This document shows positions 46,477 through 56,121 of a DNA stretch of 64,000 bases, one piece after another. Every line of letters begins with the position of its first letter. Within the stretch, counting starts at the first letter, position 1. The position numbers were made by a program, and so were the translations under genes. Source of the stretch: Iodobacter violaceini (GTDB lineage Bacteria > Pseudomonadota > Gammaproteobacteria > Burkholderiales > Chitinibacteraceae); NCBI RefSeq assembly GCF_011601265.1, contig NZ_JAAOLX010000002.1, positions 62,001 to 126,000 on the forward strand, given 5' to 3'. A model generated the notes under the pieces. It searched no databases and was not told where the DNA came from. It worked only from the letters and a program-made list of their open reading frames with translations.

Positions 46477-46884
46477 ATGGTGGAGAAATCCCTGCAGGCG
46501 ATACTGATCGTGGATGATGAGCCACGCAATCGCCGCTTGCTGGATGCTTTTCTGTCTGCGGAAGGCTATGTCGCAATCCATGCCAGCAATGGACAGGAAG
46601 CGTTGGCGCTGGCCATCGAAAAGCAACCCGGTGCGCTGCTGCTGGATTTGATGATGCCTGATATGGATGGCTTCCAGGTTCTGCAAAAATTAAAAGATAA
46701 CCCTGCAACTCAAGCCATCCCGGTCATGATTGTCAGTGCACTGGATGATCTTGCCGCTCGCCAGCGTGTGCTTGCCTCTGGTGCCGACGATTTTCTGGGT
46801 AAACCAGTTGATCGCTGGGAGCTGTCACTACGGCTGCAACGTTTGCTGCACAAAGGTGAGGCCGGGGGTGCGCATGACAACTGA
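46477..46884 (+). CDS. Single-domain response regulator
   Basis: A 135-residue receiver domain: acidic pair in ILIVDDEPRNRRLL, phosphoacceptor Asp in LLLDLMMPDMDGF (about residue 57), Thr/Ser position VSALDD and the conserved lysine in LGKPVDRWEL. No output domain, so it would pass a phosphate or bind a partner. It overlaps the next gene by 11 bases. Part of a four-gene signalling cluster. Confidence 0.9.
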   Translation: MVEKSLQAILIVDDEPRNRRLLDAFLSAEGYVAIHASNGQEALALAIEKQPGALLLDLMMPDMDGFQVLQKLKDNPATQAIPVMIVSALDDLAARQRVLASGADDFLGKPVDRWELSLRLQRLLHKGEAGGAHDN

Positions 46885-49158
46885 ACTCGGCCGGCTGCGG
46901 CGGCTTAATCATATGTACCGGGTGCTGAGCCGGATCAATCAGGCCATCGTACGCGCGGAGAGCCCGGATAGCTTATACCAGGAAAGTTGCCGTATTGCTG
47001 TGGAATCGGGCTTGTTTTCCATGGTCTGGATTGGCCAGCTGGATCATGTGCACGCCCGCCTTCGCCCGCTGGCTCATTGCGGACAAGTAAGCGGCTTAAT
47101 TGAGCAGACTTGCCACAACCGGGCATCGCCTGCATGGGGTGTGCTGCACGAAAGTCATCTTGTGGTGTGCAACAACCTGGCTGATCAGCCCCAAAAATAC
47201 GCAGGCGAGCTTGCAGCAGGTTTGCACTCACTTGCCTGCATCCCTCTGCATGAAGCTGGCGAGGTTATCGGGCTGTTAGCGTGGTACGCAGACCGGCCTG
47301 ACCAGTTTGATGAAGATGTGGTCGGGCTTATTACAGAAGTAGCTGACGATATTTCCTTTGCCCTGGAGCACTTATTACAAGAGCAGCAGCGGCTGGTGGC
47401 CGAAACCCGGCTGCGTTATCTGGCCTACTATGATCCGCAAACGGGCTTACCCAACCGCGCCTTGCTGGAGCAACGCTTATTGCAACTGGCCGATTCAGGC
47501 GAGCCGCTGGCGCTGCTGGATATAAAGCTGCAAAGACTGGAGCCTATTGCCCGCGTATTTGGTGACCAGGTGGTGGATGTCTTATTACGCACCCTTGCGC
47601 AACGATTAGAAGGCCGCATCACTGGCGGTGTACTGGCACAGCTGGCTCCGGATGAGTTTGCCCTGGTTTTGCCTGGGCTTGATGAGCACGCGGCCATAGA
47701 GGCCTTCGCACAAAATGTGCTTGCATCCATAAGACAAGCCCTGCCCGCTGGCAGCGGTGAAGTCTTCGTAGGCGCTGGCATTGGTGTGGCCATTTATCCA
47801 AGTGTTGAAACGCAGATCCTTCAGCTGGTGCCCCGGGCCCGGCTGGCGGCCATCGGCGCAGTACTCAATAATGAAGTGTGCTTTTATCAGGACGGACAAG
47901 ACCGTGACTCTGCGGGACGGCTTGCCTTAGAGGGTGAATTACACCGGGCGCTGGAGCGTGGCGAATTTGAGCTGCACTACCAGCCACAGCTGAATATGAA
48001 AACGGGGCTGATGATCGGTGTGGAAGCGCTGATACGCTGGCAACATCCCGCCAAGGGGCTGATTGGCCCTGCCTTGTTTATCCCTGTTTTAGAAAATTGC
48101 GGCCTGATGGAGCTGATAGGGGAATGGGTATTACGACAGGCCTGCGCTCAGCAACGGGAATGGTTAAATTGTGGTTTGCCCCCGCTGCGCATGGCTGTAA
48201 ATCTGTCTGCCCAGCAGTTTCGTCAGCCGGGCCTCGTGGAGTTGGTACGCGAAGTGCTGTGTGATAGCGGCATGGATCCGGGCTGGCTTGAGCTTGAGCT
48301 TACTGAAGCCTGATTCTGGAAGACGCCGAACGTACTATTCAAACAATGCACGACCTGAAAAAACTGGGCGTACGGCTGTCGCTGGATGACTTTGGCACGG
48401 GTTATTCTTCCCTTAGTTATTTACGACGTTTTCCAGTAGACAGCATCAAGATTGATCAGAGCTTCGTTCGTGATATTGCAACCCAGGCCAGTGCGGGCGC
48501 GCTGGCTCGTGCCATTTTGGGAATGGGCCATAATCTGGGCCTCGATACCATTGCTGAAGGTGTGGAAGACGCCAGTCAGCTGGGTTATCTGCGCAAACAA
48601 GGCTGTCATGAAATGCAGGGATTTCTGTTCAGCCATGCTGTGACGGCGCAGGAGCTGGCCTTATTTCTGCTTGAAGAGCGCCGTCTGCCTCCTGCCGGTG
48701 GTTGTACAGCTGCCAGCGCAACCGTACTCGTGGTTGATGATGAGCTGAATATCTTAACTGCTATTAAACGCCTGCTGCGCCAGGATGGAATCACCGTGCT
48801 GACCGCAAGCAATGCCGCAGAAGGTTTTGCCCACTTAGCGACGACCGAAGTGGGCGTTATTCTGGCGGACCAGCGCATGCCCGGCCTGAGCGGAGCCGTT
48901 TTTCTCGATCAGGTAAAGGGGCTTTATCCAGACAGCATCCGCATTCTGCTGACAGGGTATACCGAGCTGGCTGCGGTAATCGATGCCGTTAACCGCGGAG
49001 CCCTGTACAAATTACTTACCAAACCATGGGAGGATGATGTGCTGAGGGAAAACGTACGCGAAGCGTTGCAGCACTATGAAACAGTGCAGGAAAACCGGCG
49101 TTTGCTGCAAAGCCTGAACCATCGCATGCCTGGCAACACCAATGCCAGACAAAATTAG
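46874..49158 (+). pseudogene. GAF-GGDEF-EAL-REC signalling protein broken by a one-base frameshift
   Basis: The first part (46,874-48,313) encodes a GAF domain (SLYQESCRIAVESGLFSMVW), a GGDEF domain with the signature lost (LAPDEF at the active site) and an EAL domain (VEALIRWQHP) up to LELELTEA. There TGA ends the frame at 48,311. The continuation LILEDAERTIQTMHDLKKLG, DDFGTGYSSL, KIDQSF, AEGVED lies one frame back and runs into a receiver domain (VLVVDDELN, LADQRMPGLSG). One missing C in GCCC at about 48,308-48,311 explains it. Intact, it would be a c-di-GMP phosphodiesterase. Start ATG 46,874. Confidence 0.8.
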
Positions 49159-52100
49159 CTCCCACGTTGAGCGTAAGGCATTAGCGGGCTTTATTGCCAC
49201 GATGGCCGTACTGTTGTTGCTGGGCGGTTTAAGTTACCAGACCGCTCGCATGGCGCTGGGCACGGCAGACTGGGTTACGCATACCTATAAAGTGCTGACT
49301 GCGCTGGAGTCTTTTGAGGGCGGGCTGTTTCAGGCCGAAAGCGGCCAGCGCGGATATTTTATTTCTGGCCAGCCTGAGATGCTGGATCAGCGTCGTGCAG
49401 GGCTGGAAAAAGCCGGTGCGGCTATTGCACGCCTGAGGGAGCTGACGGCCGATAATACAGTTCAGCAAACGCGCGCCAACATGTTGCAACAGCGTATGGC
49501 TCAGCGCCTTGCTGCATTTGACGCTTCAACCAGGCTCTATCTGAGCCACGGGCATGATGGCATACGGCAGCAATATATCAGCACGGCCGGGCCCAAAGGG
49601 CCGCAGCTGACAGAGGATATTCGCCATATTGTGGCCAGTATGGCGCAAGAAGAAAACCGGCTGCTGGCTGTGCGTCTCCAGGAAGAAAACAGCAAATGGG
49701 GCCGTAGTCAGTTTATCTTTGCAGCTGTTCTGATCTTACTGACGGGCTTTCTTGCCGGTTTGTTTTGGCGTATCCGCTGCGAAATGAGGGAGCGGCTGCA
49801 GAGTGAACAGGCTCTTAAGCAAAGTGAAGCTTCACTGCAACAGATCCTCGATGTGCTGCCTGTTGGCGTATGGCTGGCCGATGCCAGTGGACAGCTGCGC
49901 TATCACAACCATGCAGGTCAGCTCATCTGGGCTGGCGCTCATATGACAGGTATTGAGCAATATAACCAGTACAAGGGCTGGTGGCTGCATAATGGTCAGC
50001 CGCTGAAAGCAGAAGAATGGGGAATGGCGCGGGCGATACGCCAGAGAGAAACCTCAGTAGGGGAAGAAGTCGAAATTGAGTGTTTCGACGGCAGCCGTAA
50101 GATCATCCTTAACTCTGCCACGCCGCTGAACGATACAACAGGCACGCTGACCGGCGCGGTTTCTGTTAACCAGGATATTACCGGGCTTAAGCGTGTTGAA
50201 CAGGCACTCAAAGAAACGGCCCGCTTTGATTTCAGCCATGGTGCAGCGCTCACCTTGTTTAATGCGACATTGGCGCGCCAGCCGCTGCTGGATGGATTGT
50301 TAAAGCTGCTGGCAGATAACCACCCCTTTCCACTGGCCGCTTTTTACCATCACGATGAGCAGAGCGGGCAATTCGTACTCCTTGCCAGCAGAGGCTGCTC
50401 TGCCGGCATCAGCCAGCGCTTCAGCCCCGGGGAAGGTTTGGCCGGGCTGGTGGCACAAACCGGCGAAAGACTATCGCAGCACTGCCCGCCGGAACTGCCG
50501 GGCATGCAGATTGATGCCGGGTTGTTGCAATTTGCCCCTTTCGAGCTGTTACTAAGCCCGGTCAGCTACCAGGAACACCGCCATGGTGTCTTGGTACTGG
50601 CCAGCGACCGGGCGCTGAGTGAGGGAGAAAAAGCCTTTATTGACAGGCTGAGTGCGCAGTTGGCTGTGGCACTGCACAACCTGAAGCAATTTGATGACGT
50701 GAAGGCGCTGGCAGCCAAGCTGCATGTCAGTCTGGATGATATTGCCCGTAAAAATGCACAACTGGAAACCGCCTCAAAACTAAAATCCGAGTTTCTTGCG
50801 AACATGTCGCATGAGCTGCGTACGCCCTTAAACGCCATTATTGGGTTTTCTGAGGTATTGAAAGACGGCATTGCCGGGGATTTGAATGCAGAACAATTAG
50901 CTTACACCATGGATATCTTCGACAGTGGGCAGCACCTGCTGTCCTTGATTAACGATATTCTTGATTTATCAAAAATTGAGGCGGGTCAGGCAACATTCGA
51001 GCCCGAGATGCTGGATATAAGTACCTTGCTCCGCAACTGCCTGACCATTGTTAAGGAGAGTGCGGCCAGACACGAGATCCGCCTCAGTTTGCAAATGGAT
51101 GGCGTTGAGGGGGAGTTACTTGCTGATCTGCGAAAACTAAAGCAGATCATTTATAACTTGTTATCCAATGCGGTTAAATTCAGCCCGGACGGCGGTGAGG
51201 TGCGGCTGGCCGCCCGCCGGGTGAAGCGCCATGAAGTGCGTCTGGAGAATACAGGCCCGCAAATTATGCGTTTACTGCCTTTACCCTCCGGCGATTGTGA
51301 TGATTTTCTTGAGGTCAGTGTGAGCGATGCGGGCATTGGTATTGCCGAAGCAGATCTGGGTCGCTTATTCCAGCCTTTTCAGCAACTGGATACATCACTG
51401 GCGCGTACTTTTGAAGGAACCGGCCTTGGGCTGGCTCTTGTGCGTAATATGGTTACGCTGCATGGTGGCACAGCAGGCGTAGTCAGTGCACCGGAACAAG
51501 GCTCGCGATTTGTTTTCTGGCTGCCATGGCTTGAGGCGCAAACTGTTTCATCTCAAACCGTTGTGCCTGTCACTGCGCCTCTTCCGCATCGCGCAGGCGG
51601 CCACACAATACTCATCATTGAAGACGACGAGCAGGCCGCCATGTTGCTGCGCCTGCAGCTTGAGCGTGCTGGTTTCAGGGTTGAGCGTGCGTCCAATGCC
51701 GAAAGCGGGCTGGTGATGGCGGCACAGCTGCAACCTGCACTCATTACACTGGATCTATTACTGCCGGGCTTAAGTGGCTGGGATGCGCTTGAGCAGCTGA
51801 AGGCCAATCCGCAGCTGGCAGGGATTCCCGTGGTAATTGTATCCATCGTGACCGACCGGCAGCGAGGCTATGCACTGGGCGCATACCAGGTATTGCAAAA
51901 GCCAATTCAGCAGGGCGAGCTGTTAGCTGTTTTGAATGGGTTGGGCTTGGGAGATAAGGGGCAGCCATGCACTATCTTGCTGGTCGATGATGACCCCAAG
52001 GCTGTAAAACTGCTGAGCGCACACTTTAAAGACAGTAATTTCCAGCTGGAACATGCTTATGGCGGCCGGGAAGCCATTGAGAAGGTGCGGCTTTGCCCGC

Positions 52101-52342
52101 CTGATTTATTGATTCTTGATCTGATGATGCCGGAAGTCGACGGCTTTGCTGTCGTTGAGGCATTAAAATCACAAGCACAAACCGCACAACTTCCCATCCT
52201 GATCCTGACAGCCAAGCATGTCAGTGCAGAGGACCGGCAACGGCTGAATGGCTTTGTTATCGATATCATGGAAAAAAGTTCATTCGATGCCAGCCAGCTG
52301 TTGCTTGAGGTGGAACGCGCACTGGGCAAACGCGGTGGCTAA
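49142..52342 (+). CDS. Hybrid sensor histidine kinase (CHASE3-PAS-GAF-HisKA-HATPase-REC-REC)
   Basis: A 1066-residue membrane kinase. TM1 (about 15-35), CHASE3 periplasmic sensor (SFEGGLFQAESGQRGYFISG), TM2 (about 193-213), PAS (about 230-350), GAF (about 360-520), HisKA with His557 (MSHELRTPLNAIIGF), HATPase (NLLSNAVKF, GTGLGLALVRNM) and two receivers (TILIIEDDEQ, LDLLLPGLSG; TILLVDDDPK, LDLMMPEVDG). It probably phosphorylates the neighbouring receivers. The start overlaps the broken EAL-REC gene by 17 bases. Confidence 0.92.
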   Translation: MPDKISSHVERKALAGFIATMAVLLLLGGLSYQTARMALGTADWVTHTYKVLTALESFEGGLFQAESGQRGYFISGQPEMLDQRRAGLEKAGAAIARLRELTADNTVQQTRANMLQQRMAQRLAAFDASTRLYLSHGHDGIRQQYISTAGPKGPQLTEDIRHIVASMAQEENRLLAVRLQEENSKWGRSQFIFAAVLILLTGFLAGLFWRIRCEMRERLQSEQALKQSEASLQQILDVLPVGVWLADASGQLRYHNHAGQLIWAGAHMTGIEQYNQYKGWWLHNGQPLKAEEWGMARAIRQRETSVGEEVEIECFDGSRKIILNSATPLNDTTGTLTGAVSVNQDITGLKRVEQALKETARFDFSHGAALTLFNATLARQPLLDGLLKLLADNHPFPLAAFYHHDEQSGQFVLLASRGCSAGISQRFSPGEGLAGLVAQTGERLSQHCPPELPGMQIDAGLLQFAPFELLLSPVSYQEHRHGVLVLASDRALSEGEKAFIDRLSAQLAVALHNLKQFDDVKALAAKLHVSLDDIARKNAQLETASKLKSEFLANMSHELRTPLNAIIGFSEVLKDGIAGDLNAEQLAYTMDIFDSGQHLLSLINDILDLSKIEAGQATFEPEMLDISTLLRNCLTIVKESAARHEIRLSLQMDGVEGELLADLRKLKQIIYNLLSNAVKFSPDGGEVRLAARRVKRHEVRLENTGPQIMRLLPLPSGDCDDFLEVSVSDAGIGIAEADLGRLFQPFQQLDTSLARTFEGTGLGLALVRNMVTLHGGTAGVVSAPEQGSRFVFWLPWLEAQTVSSQTVVPVTAPLPHRAGGHTILIIEDDEQAAMLLRLQLERAGFRVERASNAESGLVMAAQLQPALITLDLLLPGLSGWDALEQLKANPQLAGIPVVIVSIVTDRQRGYALGAYQVLQKPIQQGELLAVLNGLGLGDKGQPCTILLVDDDPKAVKLLSAHFKDSNFQLEHAYGGREAIEKVRLCPPDLLILDLMMPEVDGFAVVEALKSQAQTAQLPILILTAKHVSAEDRQRLNGFVIDIMEKSSFDASQLLLEVERALGKRGG

Positions 52343-52399
52343 TATTGCCATTAACTGGATGTCGGCCACGCAAAAGCAGTGGTGCTATTTGGGACAAAA

Positions 52400-52765
52400 A
52401 TGGCCAGGATACTGATCGTAGAAGACACCCCTGCTAATATGCGCCTGCTGGTCGCGATACTGGAAAAAGCAGGTCACGGCTTGTTGCTGGCCCCGGCAGC
52501 AAGCGAAGGGATGCTGATTGCTCAGCAGGAACAGCCCGACCTCATCCTGATGGATGTGCAGTTACCAGGCATGAACGGGCTGGAGGCAACCCGCTTGCTT
52601 AAGGCTGATCCGGTTACTCAGGGTATTCCGGTCATTGCAATCACCGCTTTTGCTATGAGTGGTGATAAAGAGTATTTCATCAACGCAGGCTGTGACAGCT
52701 ACCTGGCCAAGCCAATCCGCTATAAAGAGCTGTTAGTTGCGGTTGAAAATGCGCTAAAAAAGTAA
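52400..52765 (+). CDS. DivK-like single-domain response regulator
   Basis: A 121-residue receiver: MARILIVEDTPANMRLLVAI, phosphoacceptor in LILMDVQLPGMNGLEATRLL, AITAFAMSGD and LAKPIRYKEL. Resembles DivK/CheY-type regulators without output domain. ATG 52,400 is chosen over an in-frame GTG at 52,379 because homology begins there. Last gene of the cluster. Confidence 0.88.
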   Translation: MARILIVEDTPANMRLLVAILEKAGHGLLLAPAASEGMLIAQQEQPDLILMDVQLPGMNGLEATRLLKADPVTQGIPVIAITAFAMSGDKEYFINAGCDSYLAKPIRYKELLVAVENALKK

Positions 52766-52951
52766 AACAAACAGGCAAGCCCGGATCGATAAAGGGCCTG
52801 GTTTTAGGATGCCGCGCCCGGCAACAACGAGTTTTTTAGTGGGCAGATGCTTACGCTGAAATTAGTAAAATTTACACATCACCCGCACCGGGTAGACGTT
52901 TTAGCGCCGAAGGCGTATGGTTCACCCGTCAATATTTTACGGAGGTCCCTC

Positions 52952-52990
52952 GTGGACAGTTCTGGTAGTCGATCTTATATCGATCGCTAG
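52952..52990 (+). CDS. 12-codon leader peptide ORF in the mgtA leader
   Basis: GTG start with GGAGG 6 bases before it; it reads fMet-DSSGSRSYIDR and stops at TAG 52,988-52,990. The stop overlaps the first base of an 11-bp hairpin arm (52,989-52,999), the geometry of translation-coupled attenuators such as mgtL. The sequence itself is not similar to MgtL beyond Met-Asp at the start and Arg at the end. Confidence 0.4.
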   Translation: MDSSGSRSYIDR

Positions 52991-53049
52991 CGGCAAGGTT
53001 GCAGGGGTCTTTTCTTCTGCCGTTACCTTGCCGCTCTGGCGGGTAACGG
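52989..53049 (+). promoter_or_regulatory. Competing hairpins in the mgtA leader
   Basis: Hairpin I pairs AGCGGCAAGGT (52,989-52,999) with ACCTTGCCGCT (53,025-53,035). Hairpin II pairs CCGTTACC (53,020-53,027) with GGTAACGG (53,042-53,049). They share 53,025-53,027, and the rest of the right arm of I lies in the loop of II, so they exclude each other. No T run follows either; control by Rho or of translation would be needed. Confidence 0.5.
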
Positions 53050-53297
53050 TGTCTGTCATGCATCCAAATCCGGATTGCTTGCGTACGCCATTCCCATTTT
53101 TTTGCGCTTAGCACGACGCCCACCGGGTGTCTGTGATGCTATGCACTGCTGATGCTCGTCTCACAGGCCAGCTCCGCGAGGAGCGGGCTGAACGTCGATT
53201 TTTGATGGTGTGAAACCAACATCAACAGTGCGTCATTGCTGCTTGCGTAATGGATTTGTCCTGAACGTCGCTATTTTTTCGCGACGAAGGAATGCAT

Positions 53298-56057
53298 ATG
53301 CGCCTGTTTAAAAATCGCTTATTGAATTTCATTCAAAAAGGGCTTTCTGCCCGTCAATTCCGCCGTATTGCCAGCCTGGAGCAGCTTCGCGGTATGAGAA
53401 ATGGCCGGGAGATGAGTCAATCTCTTGCCCGGCGTTTACTCAGCATGTCCAGGCTGGAAATCAGCACGGCTTTGCACCGGCTGGGTTCTTGTGCAGAAGG
53501 CTTAAGCCATTCTGAGGCGGATAACAAACGCCTGCAGACCGGCCCCAATGAAATCGGGCACGAAAAACCAATATCATGGGCAGAGCATCTTTGGCTTTGT
53601 TACCGCAATCCTTTCAATATTTTGCTCACACTGCTGGCGGTGATTTCCTTTGTTACCGAGGATGCAACTGCCGCAGCCATTATTTCCGCCATGGTGGTGA
53701 TCTCTGCTTTTTTGCGCTTTGTGCAAGAGAAACGCTCGAATACGGCAGCAGACCGGCTCAAAGCAATGGTCAGTAATACAGCAACCGTTTTACGGCGGGA
53801 TCCGGCCAAAGTTGCAGCCGCTGAAGCTGAAAAATACTTTGGTGTTCAGCTTCACCCCAAGCCTGCAAAGCAAATGGAGCTGCCGATCAGGGAGCTGGTG
53901 CCGGGCGATATTGTGGTGCTTTCCGCTGGCGACATGATTCCGGCTGACTTACGGCTTTTTACCGCTAAAGATTTATTTATCAGCCAAGCTGCACTGACTG
54001 GCGAATCCATGCCCGCAGAGAAATTTGCCGTGCATAAAGATGCATCTGTCAGCAATCCATTAGAGCGTGATAATTTGTGCTTTATGGGCACAAATGTGGT
54101 GAGTGGTGCTGCAACTGCAGTGGTAATTGGCACCGGCAATCAAACATATTTTGGCTCTTTGGCTGAGCGCGTAAGTGCCAGCGACAAAACGCTGACGCAA
54201 TTTCAGCTGGGCGTAAATAAAATCAGCTGGCTGTTGATCCGCTTTATGTTTGTGATGGCGCCCCTTGTATTGTTTATTAATGGCTTTACCAAGGGAGACT
54301 GGCCGGAAGCAGCGCTGTTTGCATTATCCATTGCAGTTGGCCTTACGCCAGAAATGCTGCCTATGATTGTGACTGCCGCGCTGGCCAAAGGCGCAGTGAT
54401 TCTGAGTCGCAAAAAAGTGGTGGTCAAACGCCTCGATGCCATTCAGAACTTTGGTGCGATGGATATTCTGTGCACAGATAAAACCGGCACGCTGACGCAG
54501 GATAAAATCACGCTGGAGCGCCACACCGATGTATTTGGCTGCGGCAGCGATGAAGTTTTAGCGATGGCATATTTAAACAGCTACTATCAAACCGGCCTTA
54601 AAAACCTGCTCGATGTGGCCGTACTGGAACACGCCCATTTAAATACCGAGCTGGGCGTGACGCAAAACTACCGCAAAGTGGATGAAATTCCCTTTGATTT
54701 TAACCGCCGCCGGATGTCGGTTGTGGTGAGTGAGCAGGAAGACCATCACGAGCTGATTTGCAAAGGCGCTTTAGAAGAGGTGCTGGCGGCTTGCAGCCAC
54801 GTTCGCCACGGCACACAGATCGAGCCATTAAGCGCCAGGCTGCTGCAGGATATTCGCAATATCACTGCCACACTGAATCAGGATGGTTTGCGCGTGGTGG
54901 CGGTTGCCAGCAAAGAAATGCCGGCTGATCGCGAAGCTTATGGGGTCAGCGACGAGTGCGATCTGGTACTGGTGGGCTATATCGCGTTTCTAGATCCGCC
55001 CAAAGAAAGCACTGCACCGGCACTCAAAGCCCTCAGGGCCAATGGCGTTTCTGTAAAAGTGCTGACGGGCGATAACGATCTGGTGACGCTGAAAATCTGT
55101 AAAGAAGTGGATCTGCAGGTGGATGGCGTACTGCTTGGCTCGCACATTGAGGCCATGAGCGATCAGCAACTCGCCGAAAAAGCTGAAACAACCACGGTAT
55201 TTGCAAAGCTCACCCCACTGCATAAAGAACGCATTGTGCGTTTGCTTCGCAGCAATGGCCATGTAGTTGGGTTTATGGGGGATGGCATCAATGATGCACC
55301 GGCTTTGCGGGCAGCTGATATCGGTATATCGGTTGATTCGGCCGTTGATATTGCAAAAGAAGCAGCCGATATTATTTTGCTGGAAAAAAGCTTAATGGTA
55401 TTGGAAGAAGGCGTAATTGAAGGCCGTAAAACTTTTGCCAATATGCTGAAATATATCAAAATGACGGCCAGCTCTAATTTTGGCAATGTATTTTCGGTAT
55501 TGATCGCCTCGGCATTTATTCCGTTTATGCCGATGCTGCCACTGCATTTGTTGATTCAAAACTTGCTTTACGATATCTCGCAAACCACTATTCCTTTTGA
55601 TTATGTGGATAAAGAATCGCTGATCCAGCCCCAAAAATGGAATCCGGATGAATTAGGCCGCTTTATGATTTTCTTTGGCCCCATCAGCTCGATCTTTGAT
55701 ATCACGACTTTTGCTGTGCTGTGGTATGTTTTTAAGACCAATACCGAATCAGCTCAGTCTTTATTTCAGTCGGGCTGGTTTATTGAAGGCTTATTGTCTC
55801 AAACATTAGTGGTGCACTTATTACGCACACGTAAATTGCCATTTATTCAAAGCAGTGCCGCCTGGCCTTTACTGGTCATGACTGCACTAATTATGGCAAT
55901 TGGTATTTTGCTGCCTATGGGCCCTTGGGCGCATTACTTCAGGCTGCAGGCATTACCTTTGGCCTATTTTCCTTGTTTGATTACTATTTTGCTGGGCTAT
56001 ATCACGCTCATGCAAGTCATGAAGGGTATTTACGCAAGGCGTTATGGCTGGCAGTAA
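53298..56057 (+). CDS. mgtA: Magnesium-transporting P-type ATPase
   Basis: A 919-residue P-type (IIIB) ATPase importing Mg2+ into the cytosol. Actuator LTGES motif (AALTGESMPAEKF), phosphorylation site CTDKTGTLTQ with Asp394, KGALEEVLAAC in the nucleotide domain, VKVLTGDNDLVT, FMGDGINDAPALRAADIGIS and about ten membrane helices. ATG 53,298 is chosen because the GAAGGA site ends right before ATG 53,292, leaving proper spacing only to the second ATG. Followed by mgtC. Confidence 0.95.
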   Translation: MRLFKNRLLNFIQKGLSARQFRRIASLEQLRGMRNGREMSQSLARRLLSMSRLEISTALHRLGSCAEGLSHSEADNKRLQTGPNEIGHEKPISWAEHLWLCYRNPFNILLTLLAVISFVTEDATAAAIISAMVVISAFLRFVQEKRSNTAADRLKAMVSNTATVLRRDPAKVAAAEAEKYFGVQLHPKPAKQMELPIRELVPGDIVVLSAGDMIPADLRLFTAKDLFISQAALTGESMPAEKFAVHKDASVSNPLERDNLCFMGTNVVSGAATAVVIGTGNQTYFGSLAERVSASDKTLTQFQLGVNKISWLLIRFMFVMAPLVLFINGFTKGDWPEAALFALSIAVGLTPEMLPMIVTAALAKGAVILSRKKVVVKRLDAIQNFGAMDILCTDKTGTLTQDKITLERHTDVFGCGSDEVLAMAYLNSYYQTGLKNLLDVAVLEHAHLNTELGVTQNYRKVDEIPFDFNRRRMSVVVSEQEDHHELICKGALEEVLAACSHVRHGTQIEPLSARLLQDIRNITATLNQDGLRVVAVASKEMPADREAYGVSDECDLVLVGYIAFLDPPKESTAPALKALRANGVSVKVLTGDNDLVTLKICKEVDLQVDGVLLGSHIEAMSDQQLAEKAETTTVFAKLTPLHKERIVRLLRSNGHVVGFMGDGINDAPALRAADIGISVDSAVDIAKEAADIILLEKSLMVLEEGVIEGRKTFANMLKYIKMTASSNFGNVFSVLIASAFIPFMPMLPLHLLIQNLLYDISQTTIPFDYVDKESLIQPQKWNPDELGRFMIFFGPISSIFDITTFAVLWYVFKTNTESAQSLFQSGWFIEGLLSQTLVVHLLRTRKLPFIQSSAAWPLLVMTALIMAIGILLPMGPWAHYFRLQALPLAYFPCLITILLGYITLMQVMKGIYARRYGWQ

Positions 56058-56068
56058 TTCTTAAATGA

Positions 56069-56099
56069 AATAAGGGCAAGATTCATTCTTGCCCTTATT
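56069..56099 (+). promoter_or_regulatory. Intergenic hairpin between mgtA and mgtC
   Basis: A perfect 13-bp stem (AATAAGGGCAAGA / TCTTGCCCTTATT, 5-base loop) lies 12 bases after mgtA and 23 bases before mgtC. Without a following T run it is more likely an RNA-processing or stability element than a terminator. Confidence 0.6.
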
Positions 56100-56121
56100 G
56101 ATTCGCTAAAAGGAGCTGCGC

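Larger units (their letters stand above)
52766..53297 (+). promoter_or_regulatory. Long structured leader region of mgtA
   Basis: About 530 bases without an ordinary gene. Besides the leader ORF and competing hairpins listed separately, it has GACGCCC/GGGTGTC (about 53,112-53,128), CTGTGA/TCACAG (about 53,131-53,166), GCTCC-GCGA-GGAGC with a GNRA loop (53,171-53,184) and CGTCGC/GCGACG (53,266-53,271 / 53,281-53,286) directly before the mgtA ribosome site. It does not match the M-box consensus I know. Confidence 0.5.

Noticed and set aside
52766-53297. M-box (ykoK) magnesium riboswitch before mgtA
   Set aside because: The conserved M-box core was not found; the visible structures differ.
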